64,000 bases of DNA from Lachnospiraceae bacterium (lineage in GTDB: Bacteria; Bacillota; Clostridia; Lachnospirales; Lachnospiraceae): positions 28,579 through 92,578 of the forward strand of contig JAFYEL010000061.1 of assembly GCA_017544285.1 (NCBI GenBank), in the 5' to 3' direction. A model generated the notes under the pieces. It was not told the origin of the DNA, searched no databases, and saw only the letters and a program-made list of their open reading frames with translations. Each line of letters opens with the position of its first letter. Position 1 is the stretch's first letter. A program made the position numbers and the translations under genes. Positions 8,235 through 16,714 of this stretch are shown here, piece after piece.

Positions 8235-9157
8235 GCAAGGTAGCGTTTATTTTTCCCGGACAGGGCTCGCAGTACGCGGGTATGGGAAAGGATTTTTACG
8301 ATAACAGCGAGACCGCCAAAGAGGTTTTTGCCCTTGCATCAAAATGCAGCGGTCTTGACGTCGAGCATCTCTGCTTCGAGGAAAACGAAGATCTGAACAT
8401 AACCGAGTACACCCAGATCGCCATGCTTGCCGATGAGGCGGCGATCCTCAAGGTGATCGAGGAAAAGGGCTTTAAGTGTGAGGCCACGGCAGGTCTTTCA
8501 CTGGGTGAGTACGGCGCACTTATAGCCGCAGGGATTTTGAGCCTGGAGGATGCCTTTACCCTCATTAGGAAAAGAGGTATTTACATGCAGGAGGCTTATC
8601 CCGAAGGCGGCGGAATGTCTGCCGTGCTGGGACTGAACGGTCCCGAGGTGGAAGAGGCCTGCAACAAGGTTGTGGCAGAACTTTCAAAGCCCGTATCCGT
8701 TGCCAATTTCAACTGCCCCGGTCAGATAGTCATCACCGGAGACATAGATGCGGTTACGGCGGCAGGGGAGAGCCTGGCACAAAGCGGGGCCAAAAAGGTG
8801 GTTCCCCTTAAGGTGTCCGGACCCTTCCATTCGGAGCTTCTGGCAGATGCTTCTTCGAAACTGGCCGAGGCCCTGGAGAGCATAGAGCTTTCGGAGGAAA
8901 AAATCCCTTATGTCACCAACGTGACCGCCGACTATGTCACTGACATCAGCGAGACCAAGGGGCTTCTTGCAAAGCAGGTATGTGCACCGGTCCGCTGGCA
9001 GCAGAGTATGGAAAGGCTTGTGGCCGACGGCTTCGACACCTTTGTGGAGATCGGACCCGGAAAGACGCTGGCAGGCTTTATGAAGCGGATCAGCAGAGAC
9101 GTAAAGGTCATCAATATCGACAAGTTCGAGGACCTGGCAAAGCTGGAGGAAATATAA
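8231..9157 (+). CDS. fabD: Malonyl-CoA:ACP transacylase
   Basis: Transfers malonyl from CoA to ACP, supplying the extender unit. 308 residues. It opens with VAFIFPGQGSQYAGMG and has the nucleophile Ser90 in GLSLGEYGAL (most family members have GHSLGE, so the residue before Ser is Leu here), then the GPFHSELL His region and GPGKTLAGF near the C terminus. The start at 8231 is preferred over ATG 8225 because of its spacing from GAGAAAGGA and its ATGA overlap with fabK. fabG follows after one base. Confidence 0.94.
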   Translation: MSKVAFIFPGQGSQYAGMGKDFYDNSETAKEVFALASKCSGLDVEHLCFEENEDLNITEYTQIAMLADEAAILKVIEEKGFKCEATAGLSLGEYGALIAAGILSLEDAFTLIRKRGIYMQEAYPEGGGMSAVLGLNGPEVEEACNKVVAELSKPVSVANFNCPGQIVITGDIDAVTAAGESLAQSGAKKVVPLKVSGPFHSELLADASSKLAEALESIELSEEKIPYVTNVTADYVTDISETKGLLAKQVCAPVRWQQSMERLVADGFDTFVEIGPGKTLAGFMKRISRDVKVINIDKFEDLAKLEEI

Positions 9158-9158
9158 A

Positions 9159-9896
9159 ATGGATTTTAAGGATCAGGTATGCCTTATTACCGGCGCCAGC
9201 CGGGGGATCGGAGCTGCCGCTGCCGTTTATATGGCGGGAAAGGGCGCGACGGTCATAGTGAACTATGCGGGATCACAGGAAAAGGCCGAGGCCGTGGTAT
9301 CACAGATCACCGAAGCCGGCGGAAGGGCAAAGGCAGTCAGATGTGATGTGTCGGATCTTGAGAGCTGCAAGGCCATGATCGACGATATCGTAAAGGAATT
9401 CGGCAGGATAGATATCCTTGTTAACAACGCGGGCATCACTAAGGACCAGCTCATCCTGAAGATGAGCGAGGCAGATTTTGACGCAGTGATAGCCACAAAT
9501 CTCAAGGGCGTGTTCAACACCGTGAGCAGCGTGTCAAAGCAGATGCTCCGCCAGAAATACGGACGTATAGTAAACCTTTCCTCGGTATCCGGCGTGTACG
9601 GAAATCCCGGACAGGCCAATTACGCCGCTTCAAAAGCCGGAGTAATAGGTTTGACCAAGAGCGTAGCAAAGGAGCTGGCATCCAGGAATATCACCTGCAA
9701 TGCGATAGCTCCCGGTTATATAGAGACCGATATGACCCGGGCCATGACCGATGCCGCAAAGGAAGCGGTACTTTCGAATGTGCCCATGAAGAGAGCCGGA
9801 AAACCGGAAGAGGTGGCTGCTGCCATAGCTTTTCTGGCTTCGGCGGAGGCTTCATATATCACCGGTCAGGTAGTAGAGGTTTCCGGAGGATTTTAA
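9159..9896 (+). CDS. fabG: 3-oxoacyl-ACP reductase
   Basis: NADPH-dependent short-chain dehydrogenase that reduces 3-ketoacyl-ACP. The 245 residues show the cofactor loop TGASRGIG at 11-18, the NNAG motif, catalytic Ser in NLSSVSGVYG, and YAASK with the catalytic Tyr and Lys. GAGGAAA precedes the ATG. One base separates it from both neighbours' coding limits, so it is clearly part of the operon. Confidence 0.95.
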   Translation: MDFKDQVCLITGASRGIGAAAAVYMAGKGATVIVNYAGSQEKAEAVVSQITEAGGRAKAVRCDVSDLESCKAMIDDIVKEFGRIDILVNNAGITKDQLILKMSEADFDAVIATNLKGVFNTVSSVSKQMLRQKYGRIVNLSSVSGVYGNPGQANYAASKAGVIGLTKSVAKELASRNITCNAIAPGYIETDMTRAMTDAAKEAVLSNVPMKRAGKPEEVAAAIAFLASAEASYITGQVVEVSGGF

Positions 9897-9897
9897 G

Positions 9898-11130
9898 ATG
9901 AGTAGAAGAGTAGTGATAACAGGAATGGGCGCCATCACTCCCGTTGGAAACAGCGTGGAGGAGTTCTGGTCCGCACTTAAGGAGGGCAGGCACGGATTCG
10001 CACCCATATCAAGGTTTGACCATACGGATTACAAGGCCCATGTGGCAGCCGAGATTAAGAACTTCGACCCCAAGGAATATATGGATCCCAAGAGCGCCAG
10101 GAGGATGGAACCCTTCTGCCAGTTCGCCATAGCTGCTTCAAAGGAAGCTCTGGAGGATTCGGGGCTGGATCTTTCCAAAGAGGATCCCTATGATATCGGA
10201 ACCTGTATAGGTTCGGGTGTGGGATCTCTTCAGGCCACCGAGCGTGAGGTTCAGAAGATGATGGAAAAAGGTCCTTCAAAAGTAAGCCCCCTGTATGTTC
10301 CGCAGATGATCTCAAACATGGCTTCGGGAAACGTGGCCATCACCTTTGGACTCAAGGGAAAGAGCATAAATGTGGTTACGGCCTGCGCAACCGGCACGAA
10401 CTGCATAGGCGAGGCATACAGGACCATTCAGTACGGTGATGCCGAGGTTATGCTGGCCGGCGGCTGTGAAGGCGGAGTGACACCTGTGTCGATAGCGGGC
10501 TTCTGTGCGCTGACAGCCCTGTCACCTTCCGATGATGTGGACACCTGCTGCCTTCCCTTCGATAAGAGAAGAAGCGGATTTGTAATGGCCGAGGGCGCCG
10601 GAGTACTGGTTCTGGAGGAGCTTGAGCACGCAAAGAAAAGAGGCGCTCATATCTACGGAGAGATAATGGGATACGGCTGCACCTCCGATGCATACCATAT
10701 CACCTCCCCCGCTGAGGACGGAATGGGAGCTGCAAACGCCATGAAGCGAGCCATAAAGGATGCGGGACTTACCGAGGACGACATTACTTATATCAATGCT
10801 CACGGAACCTCCACACATCACAATGACCTCTTTGAGACCAGAGCCATTAAAGCGGTCTTCAAGGACAGGGCAAAGGAACTCTACGTAAATTCCACCAAGT
10901 CAATGACCGGTCACCTTCTGGGCGGCGCCGGAGCCGTTGAGCTCATCGCCTGCGTAAAGGAGATCGAGGAAGGCTACATCCACAGGACCCTGGGCTGGGC
11001 CGAGCAGGATGAGGAAATGGATCTTAACTACTGCCCCGAGGGTGCGAATGTTCCCATAAAGTATGCCCTGTCAAATTCACTGGGCTTCGGCGGACACAAC
11101 GCCACAGTCATTGTGGGCAGGTTTGAATGA
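9898..11130 (+). CDS. fabF: 3-oxoacyl-ACP synthase II
   Basis: Condensing enzyme that elongates acyl-ACP with malonyl-ACP. The 410 residues match the family length. The Cys-His-His triad is visible: Cys in [14 protein letters not shown], His in [11 protein letters not shown], and His in [11 protein letters not shown]. The C terminus has the usual [15 protein letters not shown] site precedes the ATG by 9 bases. In related Clostridia fabF is often followed by accB; here fabZ comes next. Confidence 0.95.
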   Translation: MSRRVVITGMGAITPVGNSVEEFWSALKEGRHGFAPISRFDHTDYKAHVAAEIKNFDPKEYMDPKSARRMEPFCQFAIAASKEALEDSGLDLSKEDPYDIGTCIGSGVGSLQATEREVQKMMEKGPSKVSPLYVPQMISNMASGNVAITFGLKGKSINVVTACATGTNCIGEAYRTIQYGDAEVMLAGGCEGGVTPVSIAGFCALTALSPSDDVDTCCLPFDKRRSGFVMAEGAGVLVLEELEHAKKRGAHIYGEIMGYGCTSDAYHITSPAEDGMGAANAMKRAIKDAGLTEDDITYINAHGTSTHHNDLFETRAIKAVFKDRAKELYVNSTKSMTGHLLGGAGAVELIACVKEIEEGYIHRTLGWAEQDEEMDLNYCPEGANVPIKYALSNSLGFGGHNATVIVGRFE

Positions 11131-11143
11131 ACGGAGAATACCG

Positions 11144-11572
11144 ATGTCAGTATACAATACAGCAGAGATAATGGAGATAATCCCCCACAGGCAGCCCTTC
11201 CTGCTCATCGATACCATCGAGGAGCTTGAAGAAGGAGTCAGGGCTGTGGGTAAAAAATGCGTCACCATGAATGAGCCCTTTTTCGGCGGACATTTCCCGG
11301 GAAATCCGGTGATGCCCGGAGTGCTGATCATAGAGGCCATGGCCCAGGTCGGGGCCGTTGCCATGCTTTGTAAAGAAGAAAACAGGGGCAAGACGGCATA
11401 TTTTGCCTCCATAAACTCGGCAAGGTTCAAGCAGAAGGTGGTCCCCGGAGATGTCCTTATGCTGGAGTGCGAGATAATCAAGCAAAAGGGTTCCATCGGC
11501 GTGGGCAAGGCTACCGCAAAGGTTGAGGGAAAGACCGTGGCCAGAGCTGAGCTGACATTTGCTATCGGATAG
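11144..11572 (+). CDS. fabZ: 3-hydroxyacyl-ACP dehydratase FabZ
   Basis: Hot-dog fold enzyme that dehydrates 3-hydroxyacyl-ACP to the enoyl form. 142 residues. The catalytic His is in [12 protein letters not shown] and the catalytic Glu in [21 protein letters not shown] is intact. The start at 11144 follows a GGAGA site; the frame stays open upstream into fabF but that part is out of frame with fabF and has no family match. It lies 13 bases after fabF. Confidence 0.94.
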   Translation: MSVYNTAEIMEIIPHRQPFLLIDTIEELEEGVRAVGKKCVTMNEPFFGGHFPGNPVMPGVLIIEAMAQVGAVAMLCKEENRGKTAYFASINSARFKQKVVPGDVLMLECEIIKQKGSIGVGKATAKVEGKTVARAELTFAIG

Positions 11573-11582
11573 GTGAGCGGAA

Positions 11583-13304
11583 ATGGATTTTATACAGAAA
11601 AGGATAAAGGAATTTGCCGAAAAGAGGCGCGGAAACGAGCCCGAGGGTACTGAGACCGACGTTCAGATAGAATGTCCCTCCTGTAAAAATATGATAAGCC
11701 GTAAGGAAGCAGCCCAGAACTATTATGTCTGCCCCATGTGCGACAGCTACTTCCGTGTCAGGACCAATAACCGTCTGCGCATGGTTGTGGATGCGGGCAG
11801 CTTTCAGGAATGGTTTACCGATATCGAAGAGACGGATCCACTGGATTTCCCCGGATACATGGATAAGCTTGAAGGCGCCAGGGAAAAGACCGGCCTCAAG
11901 GAAGGCGTTACCGTGGGACTGGCCAAAATCGATTCACAGGACTGCGTTGTCGGTGTCTGCGATTCCAGGTTCCTCATGGGAAGCATGGGTTCCGTATACG
12001 GAGAGAGGATTACAAAGGCCGTTGAAAAGGCTACCGAGCTGAGGTTACCGGTCGTTATCTTCTGCTGTTCCGGCGGAGCGAGGATGCAGGAAGGCATAGT
12101 TTCACTGATGCAGATGGCTAAGACCGCCGCTGCCATCAAGGCCCACGGAGATGCGGGACTGTTATACATTCCCGTCCTTACCGATCCCACCACGGGAGGC
12201 GTCACCGCCAGCTTTGCCATGCTGGGTGACGTGATACTGGCCGAGCCCGGAGCCCTCATAGGCTTCGCAGGCCCCAGAGTCATAGAGCAGACCATAGGAG
12301 AAAAGCTTCCGGCGGGCTTCCAGAGAGCCGAGTTCCAGCTGGAGCACGGTTTTGTCGACATGATCGTCAGAAGGGAAGCCCTTAAGGGCACCCTTTCATA
12401 TCTGATAAAGAACTTTGATCCCGCAAAGGACAGGGAGCATTTCAGCCTTGATTTCACCCAGGATATTCCCGAGGCCTATGCCCCCTCAGAGATTATGAAG
12501 GAGAGGATGGCAAAGGGCATGCCCCTTACCGCCTGGGACAGGGTCAAGGTCGGAAGGAATCTGGACAGACCTACCACATCGACCCTTATAGATTACATCT
12601 TCGACGATTTTTACGAGCTCCACGGCGACAGGCAGTGTAAAGATGACAAGGCTGTCATAGCCGGTCTCTGCACCCTTGCGGGCCAGAGCTTTGTGGCAGT
12701 GGGCATTGAAAAAGGAAATGACATCAGCCAGTGCCAGATCCACAATTTCGGCATGGCAGGTCCCGAGGGTTACAGAAAGGCCATGCGTGTCATGAAGCTG
12801 GCCGAGAAGTTCAACAAGCCGATAATCTGTTTTGTAAATACTTCCGGCGCATATCCCGGGAAGGACGCCGAGGAGAGAGGACAGGGCGAGGCCATTGCCA
12901 GAAACCTCTACGAAATGTCGGCCCTTAAGGTTCCGGTGCTCTCCGTGTTCTGCGGCGAGGGCGGATCCGGCGGAGCGCTTGCTTTGGGAGTGGCCAATCA
13001 GGTATGGATGCTTGAAAACGCAACCTACTGCGTACTCTCGCCCGAGGGCTTTGCCTCAATTTTATGGAAGGATTCAAAGCGGGCGGCAGAGGCTTCCGAT
13101 GTGATGAGGATCACAGCCCAGGAGCTTAAGAAACTGGGCATAATCGAAAAGATCATTCCGGAGTACGGCGGAGCGGATTACGATACCGCCGAATCCATTG
13201 CCATGTATATCAGAGACGGACTTATAGAATTTGTCAAAGCCTTTGACGGACAGTCGGGCGCTGCCATCGCAAAAGACCGGTATGACAGGTTCAGAAGATT
13301 TTAA
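11583..13304 (+). CDS. accDA: Acetyl-CoA carboxylase carboxyltransferase, fused beta-alpha subunits
   Basis: Transfers carboxyl from carboxybiotin to acetyl-CoA, giving malonyl-CoA. The 573 residues join AccD (about 1-300) and AccA (about 305-573) in one chain. The AccD part has the zinc ribbon C31-x2-C34-x15-C50-x2-C53, then FCCSGGARMQEG and DPTTGGVTASFA. The AccA part starts at EIMKERMAKGMPLTAWDRV and has YELHGDRQ, GRNLDRPTT, NTSGAYPGKDAEERGQ and GEGGSGGALALG. In many bacteria these are two separate subunits; a fusion would fix their ratio. The biotin carrier (accB) and biotin carboxylase (accC) genes usually found nearby in Clostridia are absent from this operon. Confidence 0.95.
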   Translation: MDFIQKRIKEFAEKRRGNEPEGTETDVQIECPSCKNMISRKEAAQNYYVCPMCDSYFRVRTNNRLRMVVDAGSFQEWFTDIEETDPLDFPGYMDKLEGAREKTGLKEGVTVGLAKIDSQDCVVGVCDSRFLMGSMGSVYGERITKAVEKATELRLPVVIFCCSGGARMQEGIVSLMQMAKTAAAIKAHGDAGLLYIPVLTDPTTGGVTASFAMLGDVILAEPGALIGFAGPRVIEQTIGEKLPAGFQRAEFQLEHGFVDMIVRREALKGTLSYLIKNFDPAKDREHFSLDFTQDIPEAYAPSEIMKERMAKGMPLTAWDRVKVGRNLDRPTTSTLIDYIFDDFYELHGDRQCKDDKAVIAGLCTLAGQSFVAVGIEKGNDISQCQIHNFGMAGPEGYRKAMRVMKLAEKFNKPIICFVNTSGAYPGKDAEERGQGEAIARNLYEMSALKVPVLSVFCGEGGSGGALALGVANQVWMLENATYCVLSPEGFASILWKDSKRAAEASDVMRITAQELKKLGIIEKIIPEYGGADYDTAESIAMYIRDGLIEFVKAFDGQSGAAIAKDRYDRFRRF

Positions 13305-13323
13305 AAGCCATTAGGAGGAAAAA

Positions 13324-14286
13324 ATGTCATTCAGGATCATCGGAACGGGAAGCTGCGTTCCGGCAAAGTCAGTATCTAATGATGAGATAGCACAGTTTGT
13401 AGACACTTCCGACGAGTGGATAAGCCAGAGGACGGGAATACGTTCCAGGTATATAGCCATCGAAGAGACCACCGCGGGAATGTCGGCAGATGCAGCACGC
13501 AAAGCCATGGATGAGGCGAAGGTCAGCCCGGAAGAGATAGATCTGTTGATCGTTGCCACAGTCTCGGCAGATCGCTTTTATCCCAGCGCGGCATGCGAGG
13601 TTCAGGCAGCCATCGGCGCGGTGAATGCCATGGCCTTCGATGTAAACGCAGGCTGCACCGGATTTTTGTATATCATGCAGATAGCCGACGGATTTTTCCG
13701 TGCAGGCACCGCCAAAAAGGCGCTGCTCATAGGAGCGGAGACCCTTTCAAAGATGACGGACTGGAACGACCGCACCACCTGCGTGCTCTTCGGAGACGGA
13801 GCGGGAGCCGCCGTTTTGGAGGCGGATGATTCCCGCAGGATCTGTTTCTCCGCCGGAGCCGACGGAAGCAGAGGGCTTGCGCTGGAGTGTAAAAACAGGC
13901 CGGTGAACAATCCCTTTGTCAAAAATGAGTATGAGCTGGATCACACCCACATGGACGGTCAGGCGGTGTTCAAGTTCGCCGTAAAGACCGTGCCCGCAGC
14001 CATAGAGGATGCTTTGGAAAAGGCAGGAGTCACTGTGGATGACATCGATCTGTTCCTGCTCCACCAGGCCAATATCCGTATCATCGAGTCAGTGGCAAAG
14101 CGTCTTAATGCCCCCATCGAAAAGTTCCCCATAATCATGCAGGATTACGGAAATATTTCCGCGGCCAGCGTTCCGGTACTTATCGATGATCAGATGAGAA
14201 AGGGCATGCTTAAGAAGGACATGAAGGTTGTAATGGCAGGCTTTGGCGCCGGACTTACCTGGTCGGCGGCAGTTCTGGATATTTAA
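13324..14286 (+). CDS. fabH: 3-oxoacyl-ACP synthase III
   Basis: Starts fatty acid synthesis by condensing acyl-CoA with malonyl-ACP. 320 residues. The triad is visible: Cys in NAGCTGFLYIM, His in LLHQANIRI and Asn in YGNISAAS. Ends GFGAGLTWSAAVL as usual. TAGGAGG precedes the ATG. In many Firmicutes fabH leads the operon with the regulator; here fabH and the MarR gene are at the far end, so the order is rearranged. Confidence 0.95.
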   Translation: MSFRIIGTGSCVPAKSVSNDEIAQFVDTSDEWISQRTGIRSRYIAIEETTAGMSADAARKAMDEAKVSPEEIDLLIVATVSADRFYPSAACEVQAAIGAVNAMAFDVNAGCTGFLYIMQIADGFFRAGTAKKALLIGAETLSKMTDWNDRTTCVLFGDGAGAAVLEADDSRRICFSAGADGSRGLALECKNRPVNNPFVKNEYELDHTHMDGQAVFKFAVKTVPAAIEDALEKAGVTVDDIDLFLLHQANIRIIESVAKRLNAPIEKFPIIMQDYGNISAASVPVLIDDQMRKGMLKKDMKVVMAGFGAGLTWSAAVLDI

Positions 14287-14339
14287 AAGCTTGCGATCCG
14301 ACAGTTTTTGTTTTTCGTTTTATGCAGGAGGAAGAAGCT

Positions 14340-14777
14340 ATGGGTGCAAACAGGATGAGCCGCCTGTTTACCGAGCTTTCAAAATCGATACTGGATGCGG
14401 AAGAAAAGGTCCTGACAACGGGAGAATTCTCTGATATCACCATCAATGACATTCATGTCATAGATGCTGTCGGAAATGAAGAGGCCCGCCCAAGCTCCGT
14501 GGTGGCAAAGCGTCTGGGAGTCACCATGGGCACCCTGACGAAAGCCGTGGACGGCCTTGTGAAGAAAGAGTACGTCCAGAGGACAAGGTCCGAAAATGAC
14601 AAAAGACTGGTGCTCCTTTCGCTTCTGCCCAAGGGCCTGAAGGCGTTCAAAATGCATGCCGAGTTCCATGACAGGATGATGGACGCAGTGCTTGCACAAT
14701 TTGAACCGGAGGAGACCCTGATACTTGAAAGAGGGCTGGACAGCCTGAAGAAATATCTGGTGAACGGACTGGCCTGA
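14340..14777 (+). CDS. fabT: MarR-family regulator, probable FabT
   Basis: Winged-helix repressor, 145 residues. The wHTH spans about residues 45-105, with ARPSSVVAKRLGVTMGTLTKAVDGLVKKEYVQRTRSENDKR holding the recognition helix and wing (shown here only to identify the region 52-90). Known FabT represses fab genes when bound to acyl-ACP. The assignment rests on its place as the last gene of the fab operon and on the TTTGA-N3-TCAAA operator at the operon promoter. The ATG at 14340 is chosen because GGAGGAAG lies 8 bases upstream and itself overlaps the alternative ATG at 14322. A terminator follows 21 bases after the stop. Confidence 0.82.
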   Translation: MGANRMSRLFTELSKSILDAEEKVLTTGEFSDITINDIHVIDAVGNEEARPSSVVAKRLGVTMGTLTKAVDGLVKKEYVQRTRSENDKRLVLLSLLPKGLKAFKMHAEFHDRMMDAVLAQFEPEETLILERGLDSLKKYLVNGLA

Positions 14778-14798
14778 GAGCCTTATGTGCACATGTGA

Positions 14799-14826
14799 AA
14801 GAGGGGTTTTTCCCCTCTTGTTTTTT
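14799..14826 (+). terminator. Intrinsic terminator of the fab operon
   Basis: An 8-bp stem AAGAGGGG / CCCCTCTT with a five-T loop, then G and TTTTTT. It closes the fab operon after the MarR gene. Confidence 0.92.
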
Positions 14827-14846
14827 ATCTTAAGATGTGATAATAA
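14818..14846 (+). promoter_or_regulatory. Possible rho promoter
   Basis: TTGTTT, 17-base spacer, TAATAA preceded by TGA. The -35 overlaps the T-tract of the fab terminator. The hexamers are imperfect, so this is tentative, but rho needs its own start after the terminator. Confidence 0.45.
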
Positions 14847-14919
14847 TTAAATGTCTATCTTGTTTCGGAGATAATTCCCAACAGAACCATTTTATTTTGA
14901 TCATTGTCAAAGGAGAAAT

Positions 14920-16314
14920 ATGCGAGAAAAATATGAATCTCTTTCGCTTGCAGCATTGAAAGAGCTTGCCAAGAGCAGGAAGCTACGCGGTATCTCCACC
15001 ATGAAAAAGGCAGATATCATAGAGCTCATGCTCAAAAAAGACGAGGAGGAGAGGGAGGAAGCCCTTGCCCAGGGCAAACCCGAACCCGAGATCGTCAAGA
15101 CGGTGGCCTCGGTCCGCAGAAAAGATGGATCGGGCGAGGGATCCGAGGGCGATATTGATGCGGTTCCCTCGGACAAGGAATCCCTTGATTCAGGCATTGT
15201 GGCCAACGGCATACTTGAGGTTATGTCCGACGGCTTCGGCTTTATCAGATCTGACAATTACATGCCCGGCGACGCTGATGTGTATGTGGCTCCCAGCCAG
15301 ATCCGCAGATTCAATCTCAAAACCGGCGATATCATAGTGGGAAACACCAGGATAAAGACCCAGGGAGAGAAATTCTCGGCGCTTCTTTACGTAAAGACCA
15401 TAAACGGACTTCATCCCTCCGAGGCATCCAGGCGTCCCAATTTTGAAGACCTTACCCCTATTTTTCCCAATTCCAGGCTCAGGCTTGAGATAGGTCAGTC
15501 CAGCACCGCCATGAGGATCATGGATCTCATGAGCCCCGTTGGAAAGGGACAGAGAGGTATGATCGTCTCTCCTCCCAAGGCGGGAAAGACCACCCTCCTC
15601 AAGGAAGTGGCAAAGTCCATCACCTACAATTATCCCGAGATGTACCTCATAGTGCTCCTTATCGATGAGCGCCCCGAGGAAGTTAACGATATCAAAGAGT
15701 CTGTTAAGGGCCGTCATGTGGAGGTTATCTATTCCACCTTCGACGAGCTTCCCGAGCATCACAAAAGGGTTTCCGAGATGGTGATCGAAAGGGCAAAGCG
15801 TCTGGTGGAGCACGGCAAGGATGTCATGATCCTTCTGGATTCCATCACCAGGCTTGCCAGAGCCTACAACCTTACGGTTCCCCCTTCGGGCCGTACCTTA
15901 TCAGGCGGTCTTGATCCTGCGGCACTCCATATGCCCAAGAGATTTTTCGGAGCAGCCAGAAATATGCGTGAGGGCGGATCCCTCACCATACTTGCCACGG
16001 CTCTTGTGGAGACGGGTTCAAAGATGGACGATGTGGTATACGAGGAGTTCAAGGGAACAGGCAACATGGAAATGGTGCTCAACAGAAAGCTTCAGGAGAA
16101 GCGTGTGTTCCCTGCCATAGACATACCCAAATCCGGTACCAGGCGGGAGGACCAGCTTTTGTCACCCGAAGAAATGGAAGCGGTGAACATCTTAAGGCGC
16201 GGACTCAACGGTCTCAAGCCCGACGAAGCCGTTGAGCAGATACTCAATCTTTTTGTCAAAACCAGGAACAACCGTGAGTTTATAGACATAATAAAGAAAA
16301 AGTCCATCTTTTGA
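14920..16314 (+). CDS. rho: Transcription termination factor Rho
   Basis: Hexameric RNA helicase that ends transcription at Rho-dependent sites. 464 residues. Order: Rho_N SAP-like helix region (about 1-45), an acidic linker (about 45-85), an OB-fold RNA-binding domain with DGFGFIRS near 105, and a RecA-like ATPase with Walker A PPKAGKT at 218-224, [10 protein letters not shown] and [11 protein letters not shown] terminus ends [11 protein letters not shown]. An AAAGGAG site precedes the ATG. It heads the block rho-rpmE-DUF1385-prmC-prfA, a layout common in Clostridia. Confidence 0.96.
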   Translation: MREKYESLSLAALKELAKSRKLRGISTMKKADIIELMLKKDEEEREEALAQGKPEPEIVKTVASVRRKDGSGEGSEGDIDAVPSDKESLDSGIVANGILEVMSDGFGFIRSDNYMPGDADVYVAPSQIRRFNLKTGDIIVGNTRIKTQGEKFSALLYVKTINGLHPSEASRRPNFEDLTPIFPNSRLRLEIGQSSTAMRIMDLMSPVGKGQRGMIVSPPKAGKTTLLKEVAKSITYNYPEMYLIVLLIDERPEEVNDIKESVKGRHVEVIYSTFDELPEHHKRVSEMVIERAKRLVEHGKDVMILLDSITRLARAYNLTVPPSGRTLSGGLDPAALHMPKRFFGAARNMREGGSLTILATALVETGSKMDDVVYEEFKGTGNMEMVLNRKLQEKRVFPAIDIPKSGTRREDQLLSPEEMEAVNILRRGLNGLKPDEAVEQILNLFVKTRNNREFIDIIKKKSIF

Positions 16315-16326
16315 GATATAAAGTAC

Positions 16327-16355
16327 TTGCAAACGCAGTAGCGTTATGATAAAAT
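16327..16355 (+). promoter_or_regulatory. Promoter of rpmE
   Basis: TTGCAA at 16327-16332, 17-base spacer, TAAAAT at 16350-16355. It lies just after rho and would give rpmE its own transcript with a leader of about 80 bases. Confidence 0.7.
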
Positions 16356-16375
16356 GCTTGAGTTGTTAAATATTC

Positions 16376-16423
16376 CAATCCGATAGGCGGGGCGAGGGAA
16401 ACCGGATAGTCCTACCGGGATTG
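16376..16423 (+). promoter_or_regulatory. Structured 5' leader of rpmE (possible L31 autoregulatory leader)
   Basis: CAATCC at 16376-16381 pairs with GGATTG at 16418-16423. Inside it TAGG at 16384-16387 pairs with CCTA at 16411-16414, enclosing a G-rich loop. It ends 8 bases before the rpmE ribosome binding site. Leaders bound by L31 itself are known in Firmicutes; whether this belongs to them is inference. Confidence 0.5.
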
Positions 16424-16441
16424 CACACCATGGAGGTTAAA

Positions 16442-16645
16442 ATGAAAGAAGGAATACATCCTGATTATTATGAGGCTACCGTTACCTGCAACTGCGGTAA
16501 CACATTCACAACCGGATCCACCAAGCAGGAAATACACGTCGAGGTATGCTCAAAGTGTCATCCTTTCTACACCGGACAGCAGAAGGCGGCAAGAGCTGCC
16601 GGCCGTATTGACAAGTTCAATAAGAAGTATGGCGTTAAGGAGTGA
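16442..16645 (+). CDS. rpmE: Ribosomal protein bL31 (zinc-binding form)
   Basis: Large-subunit protein at the intersubunit bridge. 67 residues. Four Cys (C16, C18, C36, C39) in CNC and CSKC make the zinc site of the C+ form. The start [10 protein letters not shown] is the usual one; GGAGG lies 5 bases before it, and the upstream in-frame ATG at 16421 falls inside the leader structure. Confidence 0.97.
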   Translation: MKEGIHPDYYEATVTCNCGNTFTTGSTKQEIHVEVCSKCHPFYTGQQKAARAAGRIDKFNKKYGVKE

Positions 16646-16666
16646 TCCTGAGTTTTTGTACAAACC

Positions 16667-16699
16667 GGCCGTTGCCTTTCGGGTAACGGCCTTTTTTTT
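16667..16699 (+). terminator. Intrinsic terminator after rpmE
   Basis: GGCCGTT at 16667-16673 pairs with AACGGCC at 16685-16691, with further pairing inside, followed by eight T. It ends 15 bases before the DUF1385 start, so read-through or a weak internal promoter must feed the next genes. Confidence 0.9.
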
Positions 16700-16714
16700 C
16701 AAACCGGTGAAACT

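Noticed and set aside
14896-14911. TTTGA-N6-TCAAA before rho as a second FabT box
   Set aside because: The spacer is 6 rather than 3 bases and it overlaps the rho ribosome binding site; probably chance.
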